The position numbers and the translations under genes were made by a program. This document shows, one piece after another, positions 53,906 to 63,058 of a stretch of 64,000 nucleotides of DNA. Position 1 is the stretch's first letter. Each line of letters begins with the position of its first letter. Origin of the DNA: Actinospineispora eucalypti (GTDB lineage: Bacteria > Actinomycetota > Actinomycetes > Mycobacteriales > Pseudonocardiaceae); the NCBI GenBank assembly GCA_014208095.1, contig JACHMT010000002.1, positions 124,001 through 188,000 of the forward strand, read 5' to 3'. Below the pieces are notes generated by a model, which had not been told where the DNA came from, did no database searches, and saw only the letters and a program-made list of their open reading frames with translations.

Positions 53906-56145
53906 CCTGACTGACTTTGGGGTGGGGGTGTAACACCAAGTCGTCGTTGTTCTTCGCGCACAAGCTCAGTCTGGTTCACCTCCTTACCACCGAATTTGCG
54001 AAGCTCCTCTTCTAGATTGCTCTTGTGTGATAGCTCGTTTATTAACAGTGACTTCAGTGCGACGATCTTCACAATCCGCTCGTCCACGGTGCCCATAGCC
54101 ACCAACCGGTGACAGACGACACTCTCTGTCTGGCCCATGCGATGAGCACGGGCTATTGCCTGGTGTTCGGCGGCCGGGGTGAACTGTGGCTCCATGAGCA
54201 CAACTACTGACGCCTGTTGGTAGTTCTTTCCCACGCCGATCACTTTGATCTGGCCGACCAAGGCGGCAAATCCTGATTGTTTCTTAAAGTCCTCTTCCCG
54301 TTGAGCCTTTTCTTTGTCTGATACGGTTCCGTGTATCACGTATGATTCTGACCCGATCGAGGCAGCTGCCGCGTTCAAAACATGTACGTATTCACTAAAC
54401 ACAACCATCTTGCGATCAGCATTCCTTGCCTCGTCGGCGATATCGCGCAATGCTGCCATTTTGGAGCCTGACGATGAAGCGGCAATACGCATGTGTGTCA
54501 TGTGGCCACTTGCGACGGCAGCCTTATACCTATCAATCTCGTCCGAATTCAGGTCGATTGGTACGTCCACCAAGGTCAGCGGGGGTAGCTCCTGGAGCAC
54601 GTCGTTTTGCGCTCTCCGCAGGTATCGCCGGGACACAGCGCCTCGAAATTCGTCTGCATCATGGAAGATGTCGTCCGCGGGATCAAATCGCTCTTCAAGT
54701 CTATACGCCAGACGTGGATCAACAATCCGAAGCAGATTGATCATGTCTGTTGCCCTATTTACCAATGGTGTCCCAGTCATTAAGATGACTCGCTCAGCCA
54801 ACTCGCACAGACCAGCGACCGCTCGTGACCGCCTTGTCTTTGGTTCTTTCACATAGTGCGCTTCGTCAGCGATCAAGCAGGTGACGACGATCTCTGATTC
54901 CCGCAGTCGTTCAAGCAATTCGTGGGCGAGATCGTATGAGGCACAGAGAATTCCGCCTGAGTGCCGCCAAGCGTCTAAGTTGCGCGTTCGTTCTGTTTGC
55001 CCTCGGAACAGCCAAAATCCGATGCTAGGACATGCGGCCGCAGCCTCGTCTTGCCACCCCAGAAGGAGCGACGCAGGACACACAACCACATGGCGGTTGT
55101 TTGCGTCGTTGGCCGAGATATGAGCGATCGCGGCAAGTGCTTGGGTGGTCTTCCCTAACCCCATGTCATCGCCAAGAAGTCCACTGCCCACGCAGATACA
55201 GAAACGCGTGCCTTCTTCCTGGTAAGGGCGAAGTCGGCGCGCCAACAAAGTCGTATTCAACCTCAAGTCCGCCATCTGCGCGACGAGATCATCATCAACG
55301 TCGAGTGCGCGCCGAGAGACCACGTCGCGAACTTCTGAATTGTCGCCTTGAACGTAAAACTGCTCGAGCGAACTTAGGAGGTCAATCGAATTGCGCGACC
55401 AATACGTCCGATCGACAGTGACTCCTTGGTGGTGTTCAAGGTGCGCAAGATCTTGCAGTTTGCCGCTAAACGAGCTGAACTCGCCGCTTGACCGGAACGT
55501 CGAAGCTTCAGGTTCTAAAGCGTAAAGTAATTCGCGTAACTGCGCGCGTCGATGACCGCCTGTGAACAACCATCGATGCCAGGCCGTATCATGGACTATG
55601 CGGCGTGAGCCTCCCGCAAGTCGCTCAAGTGATTTGGAGGCGTTACTGTCCAAGAGCTTCACCAACTCATTCCAAAACCGCACCGCGCGAGCAACCGCGT
55701 ATTCAGCGCCACTCCATAGATCAAACGGCTTACTAAGCATGAGATCTTCGTGGCGCGGAGCGCTTAAGGTTCGCGCGCGTTCCAGAAGCTTCGTGGCTCC
55801 ATCGGAGCCGATGCCTGGTGCGGCCGTCAAGTCCTCGGGGGTGCAGCCAAGTACATCATGTGCCGTTCGCACGCCGTGTCGTCGCAAGTTGGTCAGGCCG
55901 GCTTGCCGGATGTTCTGGCCGGCAGCCAATTTTTCAAGCGTCATGCCTTGAAGGCGCGCGTTGATTGAGGCGATTCGTTTCTCGCGCGTCGCTCTGTGCA
56001 GCGATTGGAGCGCAGCCATCTTCGTTTGATTACGTCGGTCATAGAGCGGGCCAAATTGGCTAGAGAGGTGACGCGCTGCAGTACGAAGTGCGGCACGAGA
56101 GAGGTCCCGTTTTGCTGAGCTATCGCTACGGTTACCGCTTGGCAC
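53902..56145 (-). CDS. SNF2-family helicase (SMARCAL1/HepA-like)
   Basis: 747 residues. The N-terminal 220 residues are predicted helical, with a helix-hairpin-helix DNA-binding element (LTAAPGIGSDGATKLLERAR). The SNF2 motor follows: Q-region LRPYQEEGTRFC, Walker A GDDMGLGKTTQALA, VVCPASLLLGWQDEA, DEAHYVKEPKTRRS (DEAH), MTGTPLVNRATDMINL, then RKMVVFSEYVHVLNAAAA and QAIARAHRMGQTESV (motif VI). A double-stranded-DNA translocase. AT-richer codon use than the core and its pairing with the membrane protein upstream suggest an anti-phage cassette (inference). Confidence 0.88.
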   Translation of the reverse strand: MPSGNRSDSSAKRDLSRAALRTAARHLSSQFGPLYDRRNQTKMAALQSLHRATREKRIASINARLQGMTLEKLAAGQNIRQAGLTNLRRHGVRTAHDVLGCTPEDLTAAPGIGSDGATKLLERARTLSAPRHEDLMLSKPFDLWSGAEYAVARAVRFWNELVKLLDSNASKSLERLAGGSRRIVHDTAWHRWLFTGGHRRAQLRELLYALEPEASTFRSSGEFSSFSGKLQDLAHLEHHQGVTVDRTYWSRNSIDLLSSLEQFYVQGDNSEVRDVVSRRALDVDDDLVAQMADLRLNTTLLARRLRPYQEEGTRFCICVGSGLLGDDMGLGKTTQALAAIAHISANDANNRHVVVCPASLLLGWQDEAAAACPSIGFWLFRGQTERTRNLDAWRHSGGILCASYDLAHELLERLRESEIVVTCLIADEAHYVKEPKTRRSRAVAGLCELAERVILMTGTPLVNRATDMINLLRIVDPRLAYRLEERFDPADDIFHDADEFRGAVSRRYLRRAQNDVLQELPPLTLVDVPIDLNSDEIDRYKAAVASGHMTHMRIAASSSGSKMAALRDIADEARNADRKMVVFSEYVHVLNAAAASIGSESYVIHGTVSDKEKAQREEDFKKQSGFAALVGQIKVIGVGKNYQQASVVVLMEPQFTPAAEHQAIARAHRMGQTESVVCHRLVAMGTVDERIVKIVALKSLLINELSHKSNLEEELRKFGGKEVNQTELVREEQRRLGVTPPPQSQSG

Positions 56146-56153
56146 AGATGCCC

Positions 56154-57287
56154 CTACGAGCTGATCCCTTCGAGGAACTGTTTCGCTAGCTCAAACAGGT
56201 GCGAGCCGTGCTCACCAGCCATTGACGCAATCCCAATTATCCGTTGGACGGCGCTGCGTAGGTCACTAGTATGCTTTGCCTCCTCGACTGCATCTGCTAC
56301 CTCGCGCAATTCAGCTGCCCGATCCGTGTCTAGCGATGCTGCCACCTTTCGAGCCTCAGTAACAATCTCATTTCGCGTGATCGTCTGAGCCTGCCCACCA
56401 GAGGTGGTGGAGGAGATATCTCGCACTTTGTTGCGACCGAAGGCCCCAGTGACATTCGCGCCCGATACATGATACTTATCGCCTGCCATTACGTCGCCTC
56501 CATTGCTGAAGATGAAATCGCCAATTATTGTTATGGACGGCAGGTGGATACCACTGGTATCCACCTCTGCGGTAGTAGGAGGTCGCGCTTCCTTTCGTCC
56601 GGCTTCGTCCAGGTTCAGTAGCGCGACCGTATTCTTTGATGAGATATTTTTGCCCGTGAGTCGAACCTCGCCGGACTCCGCCAAGAGCGCAGTTATGACC
56701 CACAGTTCCCGCCAGGACCGTGCGTGCTCGTGTGCGAGTGCCGCAAGCGTCATGCACTTCGTGCGGCTGGCTTCCAGCGATGCCACGATTTCTTTGGCCA
56801 ACGCTTCACGGGTTTCTTCTGACTGAGCCTCCAGGCGACGGTAGGCGCGCGTAAGCAATACCCAGTTCAGGTGAGCTCGCCAACGCTTCCCAGTGCGCCA
56901 CAACCATCGTTGCAGCGGACGCGAGGCCGCTGCAAGTAGGAGGGAGGTTCCGATACCCAGGAAGAAGCTGAGGAGACCTCCGAGCGCGGCTTCGGCCTTG
57001 ATGAAGGCGAGTAGCGAGAGGCTGGTTAATAAGGCGATGCCCGCTATATTCTTCTCGCGTTGGCTCCTCGTTGTTGCTATCCGTGCAAGTGATGTAATTG
57101 CTGACGAGCCCCACAGAAGAGTACGAATACCTTCCCCGGAGGGAAGCAGTTGAATGCGTAGCCACAACGCCCCGGCGATTACCGTCACGAACGCGAGCAT
57201 CATTGCAGCGGGGCTCTGGATGACCCAGAGGAGGGTGAGCCAAATAAGAATAGAGAGAGTCAGCAGCAGAACGTCGTTAGGCTGCAA
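56154..57287 (-). CDS. Membrane protein with helical and Gly/Asp-repeat C-terminus, helicase partner
   Basis: 377 residues from TTG 57287 (GGGAGGGGG just upstream; ATG 57347 is an alternative without a ribosome site). About four membrane helices lie in residues 1-120 (LLLTLSILIWLTLLWVI; MMLAFVTVIAGALWL; IAGIALLTSLSLLAFI; LGGLLSFFLGIGTSLLLAA). A long helical part follows, then SNGGDVMAGDKYHVSGANVT with GAFGRNKVRD, a low-complexity Gly/Asp/Val stretch like those in proteins next to signalling NTPases, and a final helical domain. 8 bp before the SNF2 helicase start, so one operon. Function unknown; a membrane effector or sensor is plausible. Confidence 0.72.
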   Translation of the reverse strand: MQPNDVLLLTLSILIWLTLLWVIQSPAAMMLAFVTVIAGALWLRIQLLPSGEGIRTLLWGSSAITSLARIATTRSQREKNIAGIALLTSLSLLAFIKAEAALGGLLSFFLGIGTSLLLAAASRPLQRWLWRTGKRWRAHLNWVLLTRAYRRLEAQSEETREALAKEIVASLEASRTKCMTLAALAHEHARSWRELWVITALLAESGEVRLTGKNISSKNTVALLNLDEAGRKEARPPTTAEVDTSGIHLPSITIIGDFIFSNGGDVMAGDKYHVSGANVTGAFGRNKVRDISSTTSGGQAQTITRNEIVTEARKVAASLDTDRAAELREVADAVEEAKHTSDLRSAVQRIIGIASMAGEHGSHLFELAKQFLEGISS

Positions 57288-57742
57288 TGCCCCCTCCCTA
57301 AAACAACGCCAGCAGAATAATCTACACCGGTTGACGCAAAAGATCATGCTCCATTCGGGCTACGTACACAGCGTCGCACGAGTATCCGGTGAAATACAGA
57401 ACTGTAACTACAACATTGTTGGTAGAACTTCGAACCTGAGCCGGGGCCGTCAGACTGAGACGAAGGAGTGCGACCCCGGCTCAGGCGATGGCGAGTCGGG
57501 GCCAGGGACCAATCGGGCGTCTGCCTGCGCCTTTCTGTAGATATATGCGTCGTGGTTACCGGCACCGGCCTGGCTCACCAGTTGGCCTGATCAGAAGCCT
57601 GTCCGCGTGAGCGTGACTCCTCGCAGATACGCCGCTTCGGTGACCTCTACCCAGTCCGAGTGTTGAGCCAGGCAGGCTGATCGACGCCGCACAGGTTTTC
57701 TCGTTCCGCCCCAAGACTTGCAGCAGTACGGCTAACGTCTCT
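57288..57742. other. Divergent intergenic region with long inverted repeat
   Basis: About 455 bp between the two helicase units, without a coding frame I trust. It holds the 12-bp inverted repeat at 57435-57485. Confidence 0.5.
57435..57485. repeat. 12-bp perfect inverted repeat in the defence-type island
   Basis: CCTGAGCCGGGG (57435-57446) and CCCCGGCTCAGG (57474-57485), loop of 27 nt. It stands midway between divergent operons. It could be an operator pair, the stem of a small RNA, or a terminator. Confidence 0.65.
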
Positions 57743-59947
57743 ATGGCGTCCTTGGCCTGGGGGAACGGAGACGTTCGGGTGGGTGATGACGATCGTGCAG
57801 ACGCTGATCAGGGTCCGGGAGCATCGGCTCGGCGGGAGGTGCGACGGGCTGCGGCGCGCAGGCTTGATCTGTCCGCCGCGCTACGGCGTGAGTACGAGTT
57901 AGAGAGGGGCTTCGGGGCTGCGGCATTGTCGGAGCCGATCACGGCCGCCGAGCTGGAACCGCTGGCATATCGTGGCTGGCGGATCCTGCACGCTCGACAA
58001 TGGCCAGGCTCCAGCCGAGGTAACGTGGACCACCTCGTGATAGGGCCGAGCGGCGTCGCGGTGGTGGACACCAAGCACTGGTCAGGCAGCATCGCGGTGC
58101 GGAACGGCCGGTTGTGGTGCGGTGATGATGACCGGCAGGAGACGGTGGAAGACCTGCTCAGGCTGGTCGCAGCCATTGAGGACGTCCTTGAGGACGTTAC
58201 GAGTAGTGAGCATGGTGTCGTTGCCGGGTTGTCCCCGATTCACGTGATGCCGGTGTTGGTGTTCACCAGTCATGCCCACGCCAGTGAGCTCGAACCTCGA
58301 ATTGGGCGAGTGTGCCTTTGTGTGCCTCGTCAGCTTTGTGCGCTCATTTCACGTCGTCCCCACGTTCTTTCGTCCGAGCAGGTGGAGTTGGTCAGTGGGC
58401 GAATGATCGAGCAGTTGCCGCCCAGCTCTGCGGCCGGCCTGATCCCGGCGCCGCGTTCGGGAGTCCTTGCGGTGCCGATACAGTCCGAACCCGCGCCACC
58501 GGCGGAAGCGCCGCCTCCACCCGCGGATGGTGGGCTGTTCGATTTGGCTGAACTTAATGCGCAGATCGAACGGGCCGCGTCCGAGCCGTTGGTGGAGTGG
58601 ATGGGGTTCCTGCATCCCGCGCAGAATCGTCTCGTCCGGCGTAGCTTCAACGGTCCCGCTCGAGTGCGTGGGCCGGCGGGAACTGGCAAGACAGTGGTCA
58701 TGTTGCACCGGGCCGCATGGCTTGCGGCCACCCGCCCCGGTCGCGTTCTGATCACCAGTTTTGTCCGTACGATGACCCACCAACTTGAACCTGTATATCG
58801 GCGGCTGTCCCCACAGACGGTGGATAGGGTGGACTTTCTGGGCATACATGAGCTGGCCCGTCAGTTGCTTGCGGATGCGAATCAGTCGAAGGCCACCAAC
58901 GGGCGAAAGATCGAGGCAGCGTTCGGACAAGCTTGGAATAGAGTCGGCGCGCGTGGCCCACTCAAGGCCATATGCGCCAATCCGCAGTACTGGCAGGAAG
59001 AGATCAACAATGTCATCAAGGGCCGTGGACTGCGACGACTTGTCGAGTATGAACGTCTCGAACGGCGTGGTCGATCCATCCCGCTTACCGGTGAGCACAA
59101 ACGTCACGTCTGGGATCTGCTGATCGCATATAACGAGCAATTAGAACGGCGAGGTACGCACGACTACAACGACTTGCTGTCCGCTGCGGTTGATCTGGTT
59201 GAGCAGGCGCCGCCGGAGCCGGGCTGGTCTGCGGTCCTGGTGGATGAGGTCCAAGATCTATCTATGCTGGGCTTGAAACTCTGTGGGCTGCTTGCGGCGC
59301 CGCAAGCTGATGGTCTCTTCCTTGTCGGCGATGGCCAACAAGCCCTCTATACGGGGGGATTCACTCTGGCGGAAGCTGGAATATCCGTTCTGGGTCGCGC
59401 GACGGTGTTGAAAGTTAACTACCGGAACACCCGTCAGATTATCGACGCCGCGCATCAAGTCGTCAGTAACCACGAGTTCTTTGATCTTGACCCTATTAGT
59501 GAACGGGGCGTTCGTGATGTCAAAGTCGTACGCGAGGGTCCGCCTATAGCGCGGGCTTACGGACAGAGCAAATCGGATCTTTCGTTTCTTCTGGTGGCGG
59601 CGATTAAACGTGATCATCATCGGTTTGGAGTGAAGTATGGAGAGATGGCTGTCTTAGTGCATAGCAAGATAGATGCGGCGTACCTGCGTGACTATCTCGC
59701 TGGATACGACATCGATGTCATTGATCTCAGCATTTGGGACGGCGAACCCGATCATAGGGTTAAGGTTGGAACTGTGCACCGTTCCAAGGGTCTCGATTTT
59801 GCTGCCGTCTACCTTCCCACGTTCGCTAGGTCAACCAATCGCGGGAACCATCCAGACCGAGTCGAGCGTGAAGCAAGACGAGCCCGTCAGGAGTTCGTTG
59901 GGAGAACCCGAGCACGAGATCGACTCTGGACCGGCACCACTGAGTGA
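57743..59947 (+). CDS. NERD nuclease-domain / UvrD-type helicase fusion
   Basis: 734 residues. The N-terminal NERD domain (about 75-180) shows the nuclease-like core GNVDHLVIGPSGVAVVDTKH. A superfamily 1 helicase follows: Walker A GPAGTGKTVVMLHRAA, VLVDEVQDLSMLGLKL (DEVQD), LFLVGDGQQALYTG, VNYRNTRQIIDAA, TVHRSKGLDFAAVYLP and the closing motif VI VGRTRARDRLW. The NERD metal site has Asp (VVDTK) where many have Glu. NERD-helicase fusions occur in anti-phage islands; here it faces the SNF2 unit divergently. The C-terminus stops right after motif VI, slightly short. Confidence 0.87.
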   Translation: MASLAWGNGDVRVGDDDRADADQGPGASARREVRRAAARRLDLSAALRREYELERGFGAAALSEPITAAELEPLAYRGWRILHARQWPGSSRGNVDHLVIGPSGVAVVDTKHWSGSIAVRNGRLWCGDDDRQETVEDLLRLVAAIEDVLEDVTSSEHGVVAGLSPIHVMPVLVFTSHAHASELEPRIGRVCLCVPRQLCALISRRPHVLSSEQVELVSGRMIEQLPPSSAAGLIPAPRSGVLAVPIQSEPAPPAEAPPPPADGGLFDLAELNAQIERAASEPLVEWMGFLHPAQNRLVRRSFNGPARVRGPAGTGKTVVMLHRAAWLAATRPGRVLITSFVRTMTHQLEPVYRRLSPQTVDRVDFLGIHELARQLLADANQSKATNGRKIEAAFGQAWNRVGARGPLKAICANPQYWQEEINNVIKGRGLRRLVEYERLERRGRSIPLTGEHKRHVWDLLIAYNEQLERRGTHDYNDLLSAAVDLVEQAPPEPGWSAVLVDEVQDLSMLGLKLCGLLAAPQADGLFLVGDGQQALYTGGFTLAEAGISVLGRATVLKVNYRNTRQIIDAAHQVVSNHEFFDLDPISERGVRDVKVVREGPPIARAYGQSKSDLSFLLVAAIKRDHHRFGVKYGEMAVLVHSKIDAAYLRDYLAGYDIDVIDLSIWDGEPDHRVKVGTVHRSKGLDFAAVYLPTFARSTNRGNHPDRVEREARRARQEFVGRTRARDRLWTGTTE

Positions 59948-60240
59948 AAAACATGAGTCATCTTGGCTCACGTGGAACGTTCACCAAGGCCACGGCCGAG
60001 TTGTGGAACCTGGTTGGGTCGGAAAACGGCGAGCGTGGCGGGCGTCCGATCCTGTTTGGCGTCGAGTCGATACCGTGCGCGCAACCGCTTGGCGTCCTGG
60101 ATGGCGGCCACCAGCGCCAGCGAGTTCGTTCCGCACTGGAGCCCGGTACCTAATTCCAGTGGGTCGGGTACCCAGGAAGATCCGCGCCTCCTCGCTGCTG
60201 TGCGTGAGTCGTTGGTGTCAGTGGAGGGCGCGCCGTTGCT
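59948..60240. other. Intergenic region after the NERD helicase
   Basis: About 290 bp in which I see no gene, hairpin or promoter that stands out. Confidence 0.4.
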
Positions 60241-60513
60241 TCATTCCCGGACCCAACGCCTAAACCGGAGCTTGCGCGGTTGGTCCGTCGCTCGTTTAGT
60301 GAGCCATGCGGCATTACCTGGGAGCACGTGGTTTCTCGGGTCCGGAGTGAGGAACTGGTGGAATTGGCAGCGTTCCTCGGTGTGTTCGACCAGGGTTGGA
60401 GGCCCGCCTTCCAGCGGCTCGATGTCTTCGTAGGGCACCGATGGATCGCCGACGAGGTGGACCAGTTGAGCTTGGCATTCGCCGCATTGGGAGCGGTGAT
60501 CGATGGTGGCCAT
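60241..60513 (-). CDS. Small CxxC protein coupled to the RiPP operon
   Basis: 90 residues. The ATG overlaps the methyltransferase stop (ATGA), exactly like the two preceding junctions, so it is probably the fourth gene of the operon. It begins MATIDHRSQCGECQAQLVHL, giving a C-x2-C, and has a third Cys further on (EERCQFHQF); a metal site is possible. The C-terminus is basic (PRKLRFRRWVRE). No family recognised. Could be a chaperone or recognition element, an immunity or regulatory protein. Confidence 0.65.
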   Translation of the reverse strand: MATIDHRSQCGECQAQLVHLVGDPSVPYEDIEPLEGGPPTLVEHTEERCQFHQFLTPDPRNHVLPGNAAWLTKRATDQPRKLRFRRWVRE

Positions 60514-61625
60514 CAGTTCAGCTCCGTCACTTCCTGCGCAGGCGAGTCAACCCAGAGCCGGTGTTGATCGGGGGTGACTGTGAGTCCGAATCGCTCCCAG
60601 CGTGGCTCGCCCATCTGTAGCCACCGGGTGTGAGCCTCTTCAACCTGCTCCCACAGCCGTGTTGGGCCACCTTCCCGAACTTGGGCGGTCGACAGGTCCA
60701 CCTCACACCAGGAGCCGTCCGGCGCGGACAGCATCGACGCTTCTGGTGCCCGGGTAGTGGCGTTGAGTCGGAAGCCACGGGTCAGGTTCGCCGGCAGGGC
60801 GAGGCTGGCGAGCATCCACACTTCACGGTGCGTATTCCACGGCTGTGCCGGCGCGCTGGTCATGCGCCGACGAACGAGCGACGCTTGGGGTTGGCACGGT
60901 GTGGGGGTTTCCGCGTGCTCGGGCTGGCGTAGGTCCATGAAGGCCGCCCAGCGGCCGGTGAACCGGCCTTCGAGCCGATCGTCGGACCGGTGCAACATTG
61001 CCAGGTTCCCGGCACCCGGGCCGAGCTTGAGGTCAGCGAGTAGCAGGCCATCAGTGGTGAGCTGCTCGGCCCAGGACCATGGAATCCGCTGCACTGAGCA
61101 CGTAGCGATGATCCGGTCGAATGGGGCGAACTCGGCCCACCCGGTGGCGCCGTCGCGGGTGGCGAGATGTGGGTGGATGCCGAAACTGGCCAGGCGCTCG
61201 CGTGCCGGTTCGACCAGGCCGGGGTCGACGTCCACGGAGTACACCCGGTCGTCGCCGAGCCGGTGGGCCAGCAGGGCCGCGTTGTAGCCGGTGCCGGTGC
61301 CGATTTCCAGCACCCGGTGGCCGTCGCGGACGTCGAGGGTTTCCAGCATGCGCGCCATCAGGTCCGGTTTAGTGCTGGATGAGATGGCCACGCCGTCCTC
61401 CAACGCCGTGACCAAGGTCGTAGGCGAGTAGGCGAGGTCGAAGTCGTCGTCGAGTTGCTCCCACGAGCCGTCGGGCCGCTGGCGGTAGCTGACCGGCACC
61501 AGCAGGTGGCGTGGGGTTTCCGCGACCGCCTTGGCCCAGACCGGATCGTGGATGTCGCCGGCTTCGACCAGTTGCTCGGCCAGCCGGGCGGCGTAGGGCT
61601 GCCAGGTGCTTTCCGTGGTGGTCAT
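60513..61625 (-). CDS. PIMT-like O-methyltransferase of a graspetide cluster
   Basis: 370 residues. The N-terminal domain is a protein-L-isoaspartate methyltransferase: PRHLLVPVSYRQ, then the SAM motif VLEIGTGTGYNAALLAHRLG, VYSVDVDPGLVEPARERLA and ATCSVQRIPWSWAEQL. A C-terminal extension (about 210-370) is not found in housekeeping Pcm. In aspartimidylated graspetides (fuscimiditide/amycolimiditide type) such an enzyme methylates an Asp side chain of the ester-linked peptide, which cyclises to aspartimide. The start overlaps the ATP-grasp stop (ATGA). Confidence 0.9.
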   Translation of the reverse strand: MTTTESTWQPYAARLAEQLVEAGDIHDPVWAKAVAETPRHLLVPVSYRQRPDGSWEQLDDDFDLAYSPTTLVTALEDGVAISSSTKPDLMARMLETLDVRDGHRVLEIGTGTGYNAALLAHRLGDDRVYSVDVDPGLVEPARERLASFGIHPHLATRDGATGWAEFAPFDRIIATCSVQRIPWSWAEQLTTDGLLLADLKLGPGAGNLAMLHRSDDRLEGRFTGRWAAFMDLRQPEHAETPTPCQPQASLVRRRMTSAPAQPWNTHREVWMLASLALPANLTRGFRLNATTRAPEASMLSAPDGSWCEVDLSTAQVREGGPTRLWEQVEEAHTRWLQMGEPRWERFGLTVTPDQHRLWVDSPAQEVTELN

Positions 61626-62569
61626 GCAGCCCCCGCGAGAAGGTTGGCCAGTTGTTCGGTTAGCGGCGCACCGGTGTTCTGCTCAATGTATCCGTACTGG
61701 CCGGCCGGGTTGATTTCCAAGAACACCCACTCGCCCTCGGGAGTGATCACGAAGTCGAGTGCTCCATAGACCAGGTCGAAGCCCTTCAAGAGCGCTCGGA
61801 TCCCGGCGGCGACCGCGCCGGGTGGTTCGACCAGCTCGTAGGACAGGCTGTCGTAGTCGGTGCGGTAGTCGACATAAGCCCGTTTGCTGCCGGCGGTGAT
61901 CGCGGCGGCGGTGACGTGTCGGCCGATCACGATGACCCGGCACTCCTGTGCCTTGGGTACCCAGCGCTGGAACAGGTGCGTTGTGTGTTCGATGCCGGCC
62001 AGGTCGGCGAAGTCGGCTTCGGCCAGCAGGCGGGTGTAGACGTTCTTTCTAGTGCCGTCCTCCTCGATGGCCATCCCACCGACGAGCTTGGTCACCGTCG
62101 GCCCCTCCGAGCCGAACTTCCGCGCCGCGTCCGGCTCATTCGTGATCAGCGTGTCCGGCACGGCGAGCCCCGCCATGGCCGCACGGACCAGCTGGACCGG
62201 CTTGTACGCCGCGTCCGCCACGCGGTTGGGGTGGTTGCACCACAGCACCGGCAGGGAGGCCAGCACGCCCCCGAGTCCGTATTTCGCCTCGACTCGAGCG
62301 TGTTCGGCCTCGACCGGCGACATTTCCGGCGGCATTCGGTACGCCTCCGGTGAGCGGTACCAGACCGAGGAAACTTCGTCGAGGTCGATCGCGCCGCGCG
62401 GGGTCGACAGCTGGCCCTGCCAACGGCCACGCAGCTCAGTGCTCACCTGCATCTGGGCGGGGAACCAGCCGGTGTTGACCCGGTGCACGGTCGCGTCGCG
62501 CCGGGTCAACATCGGGATCATCTGATCGACGCTTGGATCAAAATCTCGGGCGAGGATCAGCACGCTCAC
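61622..62569 (-). CDS. ATP-grasp ribosomal peptide maturase (TgmB type)
   Basis: 315 residues, GTG overlapping the precursor stop (GTGA). MvdD/RimK-like ATP-grasp: VLILARDFDPSVDQMIPMLT at the N-terminus, KLVGGMAIEEDGTRKNVYT, then CRVIVIGRHVTAAAITAGSK and the metal-binding FLEINPAGQYGYIEQ. It joins Ser/Thr hydroxyls (or Lys) to Asp/Glu side chains of a precursor through acyl-phosphates, giving omega-ester or amide rings. The coupling to the precursor upstream and the PIMT downstream is diagnostic. Confidence 0.92.
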   Translation of the reverse strand: MSVLILARDFDPSVDQMIPMLTRRDATVHRVNTGWFPAQMQVSTELRGRWQGQLSTPRGAIDLDEVSSVWYRSPEAYRMPPEMSPVEAEHARVEAKYGLGGVLASLPVLWCNHPNRVADAAYKPVQLVRAAMAGLAVPDTLITNEPDAARKFGSEGPTVTKLVGGMAIEEDGTRKNVYTRLLAEADFADLAGIEHTTHLFQRWVPKAQECRVIVIGRHVTAAAITAGSKRAYVDYRTDYDSLSYELVEPPGAVAAGIRALLKGFDLVYGALDFVITPEGEWVFLEINPAGQYGYIEQNTGAPLTEQLANLLAGAA

Positions 62570-62925
62570 ACTGGGCTGCTGGGGGAGTCGGGGTGGAAGT
62601 CGTACTTCCAGTCCTCGCTCGGCCCTTCGTCGCCGTCCAGCGTGGACACCGAATCCGCCGATGCCTCGCCGTCCGCGGTCACCGGAAACCCTTCCGGCGT
62701 GACCGCGATCTGTCGGTCATGGTCGTAGCGCCACGAGGTCACGCCGGCGGCGCGGCCCAAGGGCTGCGCGCCGCGCAGGTTCCACGGCCGCACGCCAACC
62801 GGGGACGGCGCAGCGTTGCCGGCCTGGATGTCCGTGGGCCGAGCGAGCCCGAACTGGGCGGAGTGCGAAGCGATCGGGCCGTGAGCGAACTCGGTGGGTG
62901 TGGGATTGGTGGTGAGCAGGGGCAT
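62566..62925 (-). CDS. Graspetide-type RiPP precursor peptide (TgmA type)
   Basis: 119 residues from ATG 62925, with AAGGAAC upstream. The leader has RPWNLR (about residues 46-51), the place of the leader motif in ATP-grasp-target peptides. The C-terminal third is a Ser/Thr/Asp/Glu-rich candidate core: ASADSVSTLDGDEGPSEDWK then YDFHPDSPSSPV. It offers Ser/Thr donors, Asp/Glu acceptors and an Asp-Gly pair (LDGDEG) suited to aspartimide formation. Cleavage site and ring pattern are not predictable; no protease gene is in the window. Confidence 0.88.
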   Translation of the reverse strand: MPLLTTNPTPTEFAHGPIASHSAQFGLARPTDIQAGNAAPSPVGVRPWNLRGAQPLGRAAGVTSWRYDHDRQIAVTPEGFPVTADGEASADSVSTLDGDEGPSEDWKYDFHPDSPSSPV

Positions 62926-63058
62926 GACCTGTTCCTTTCTTCGATTCCGTGCGGTTGTTGATCAGGCATTTGTGCTTGTGGTGCGGCGGTGTCAGCATCG
63001 CCCTTCGGTCCGCCTGCTCGTGGCGAATTCGGCGGATTCGCCGGTGACGGGTGGCGGT

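Noticed and set aside
57435..57485. tRNA-like TTCGAA next to a stem
   Set aside because: No acceptor, D or anticodon stems can be built around it. No tRNA or rRNA gene was recognised anywhere in the window.
59944..60153. 69-residue frame overlapping the NERD helicase stop
   Set aside because: The overlap is suggestive, but there is no ribosome site and no recognisable composition, and other frames of the gap are equally open.
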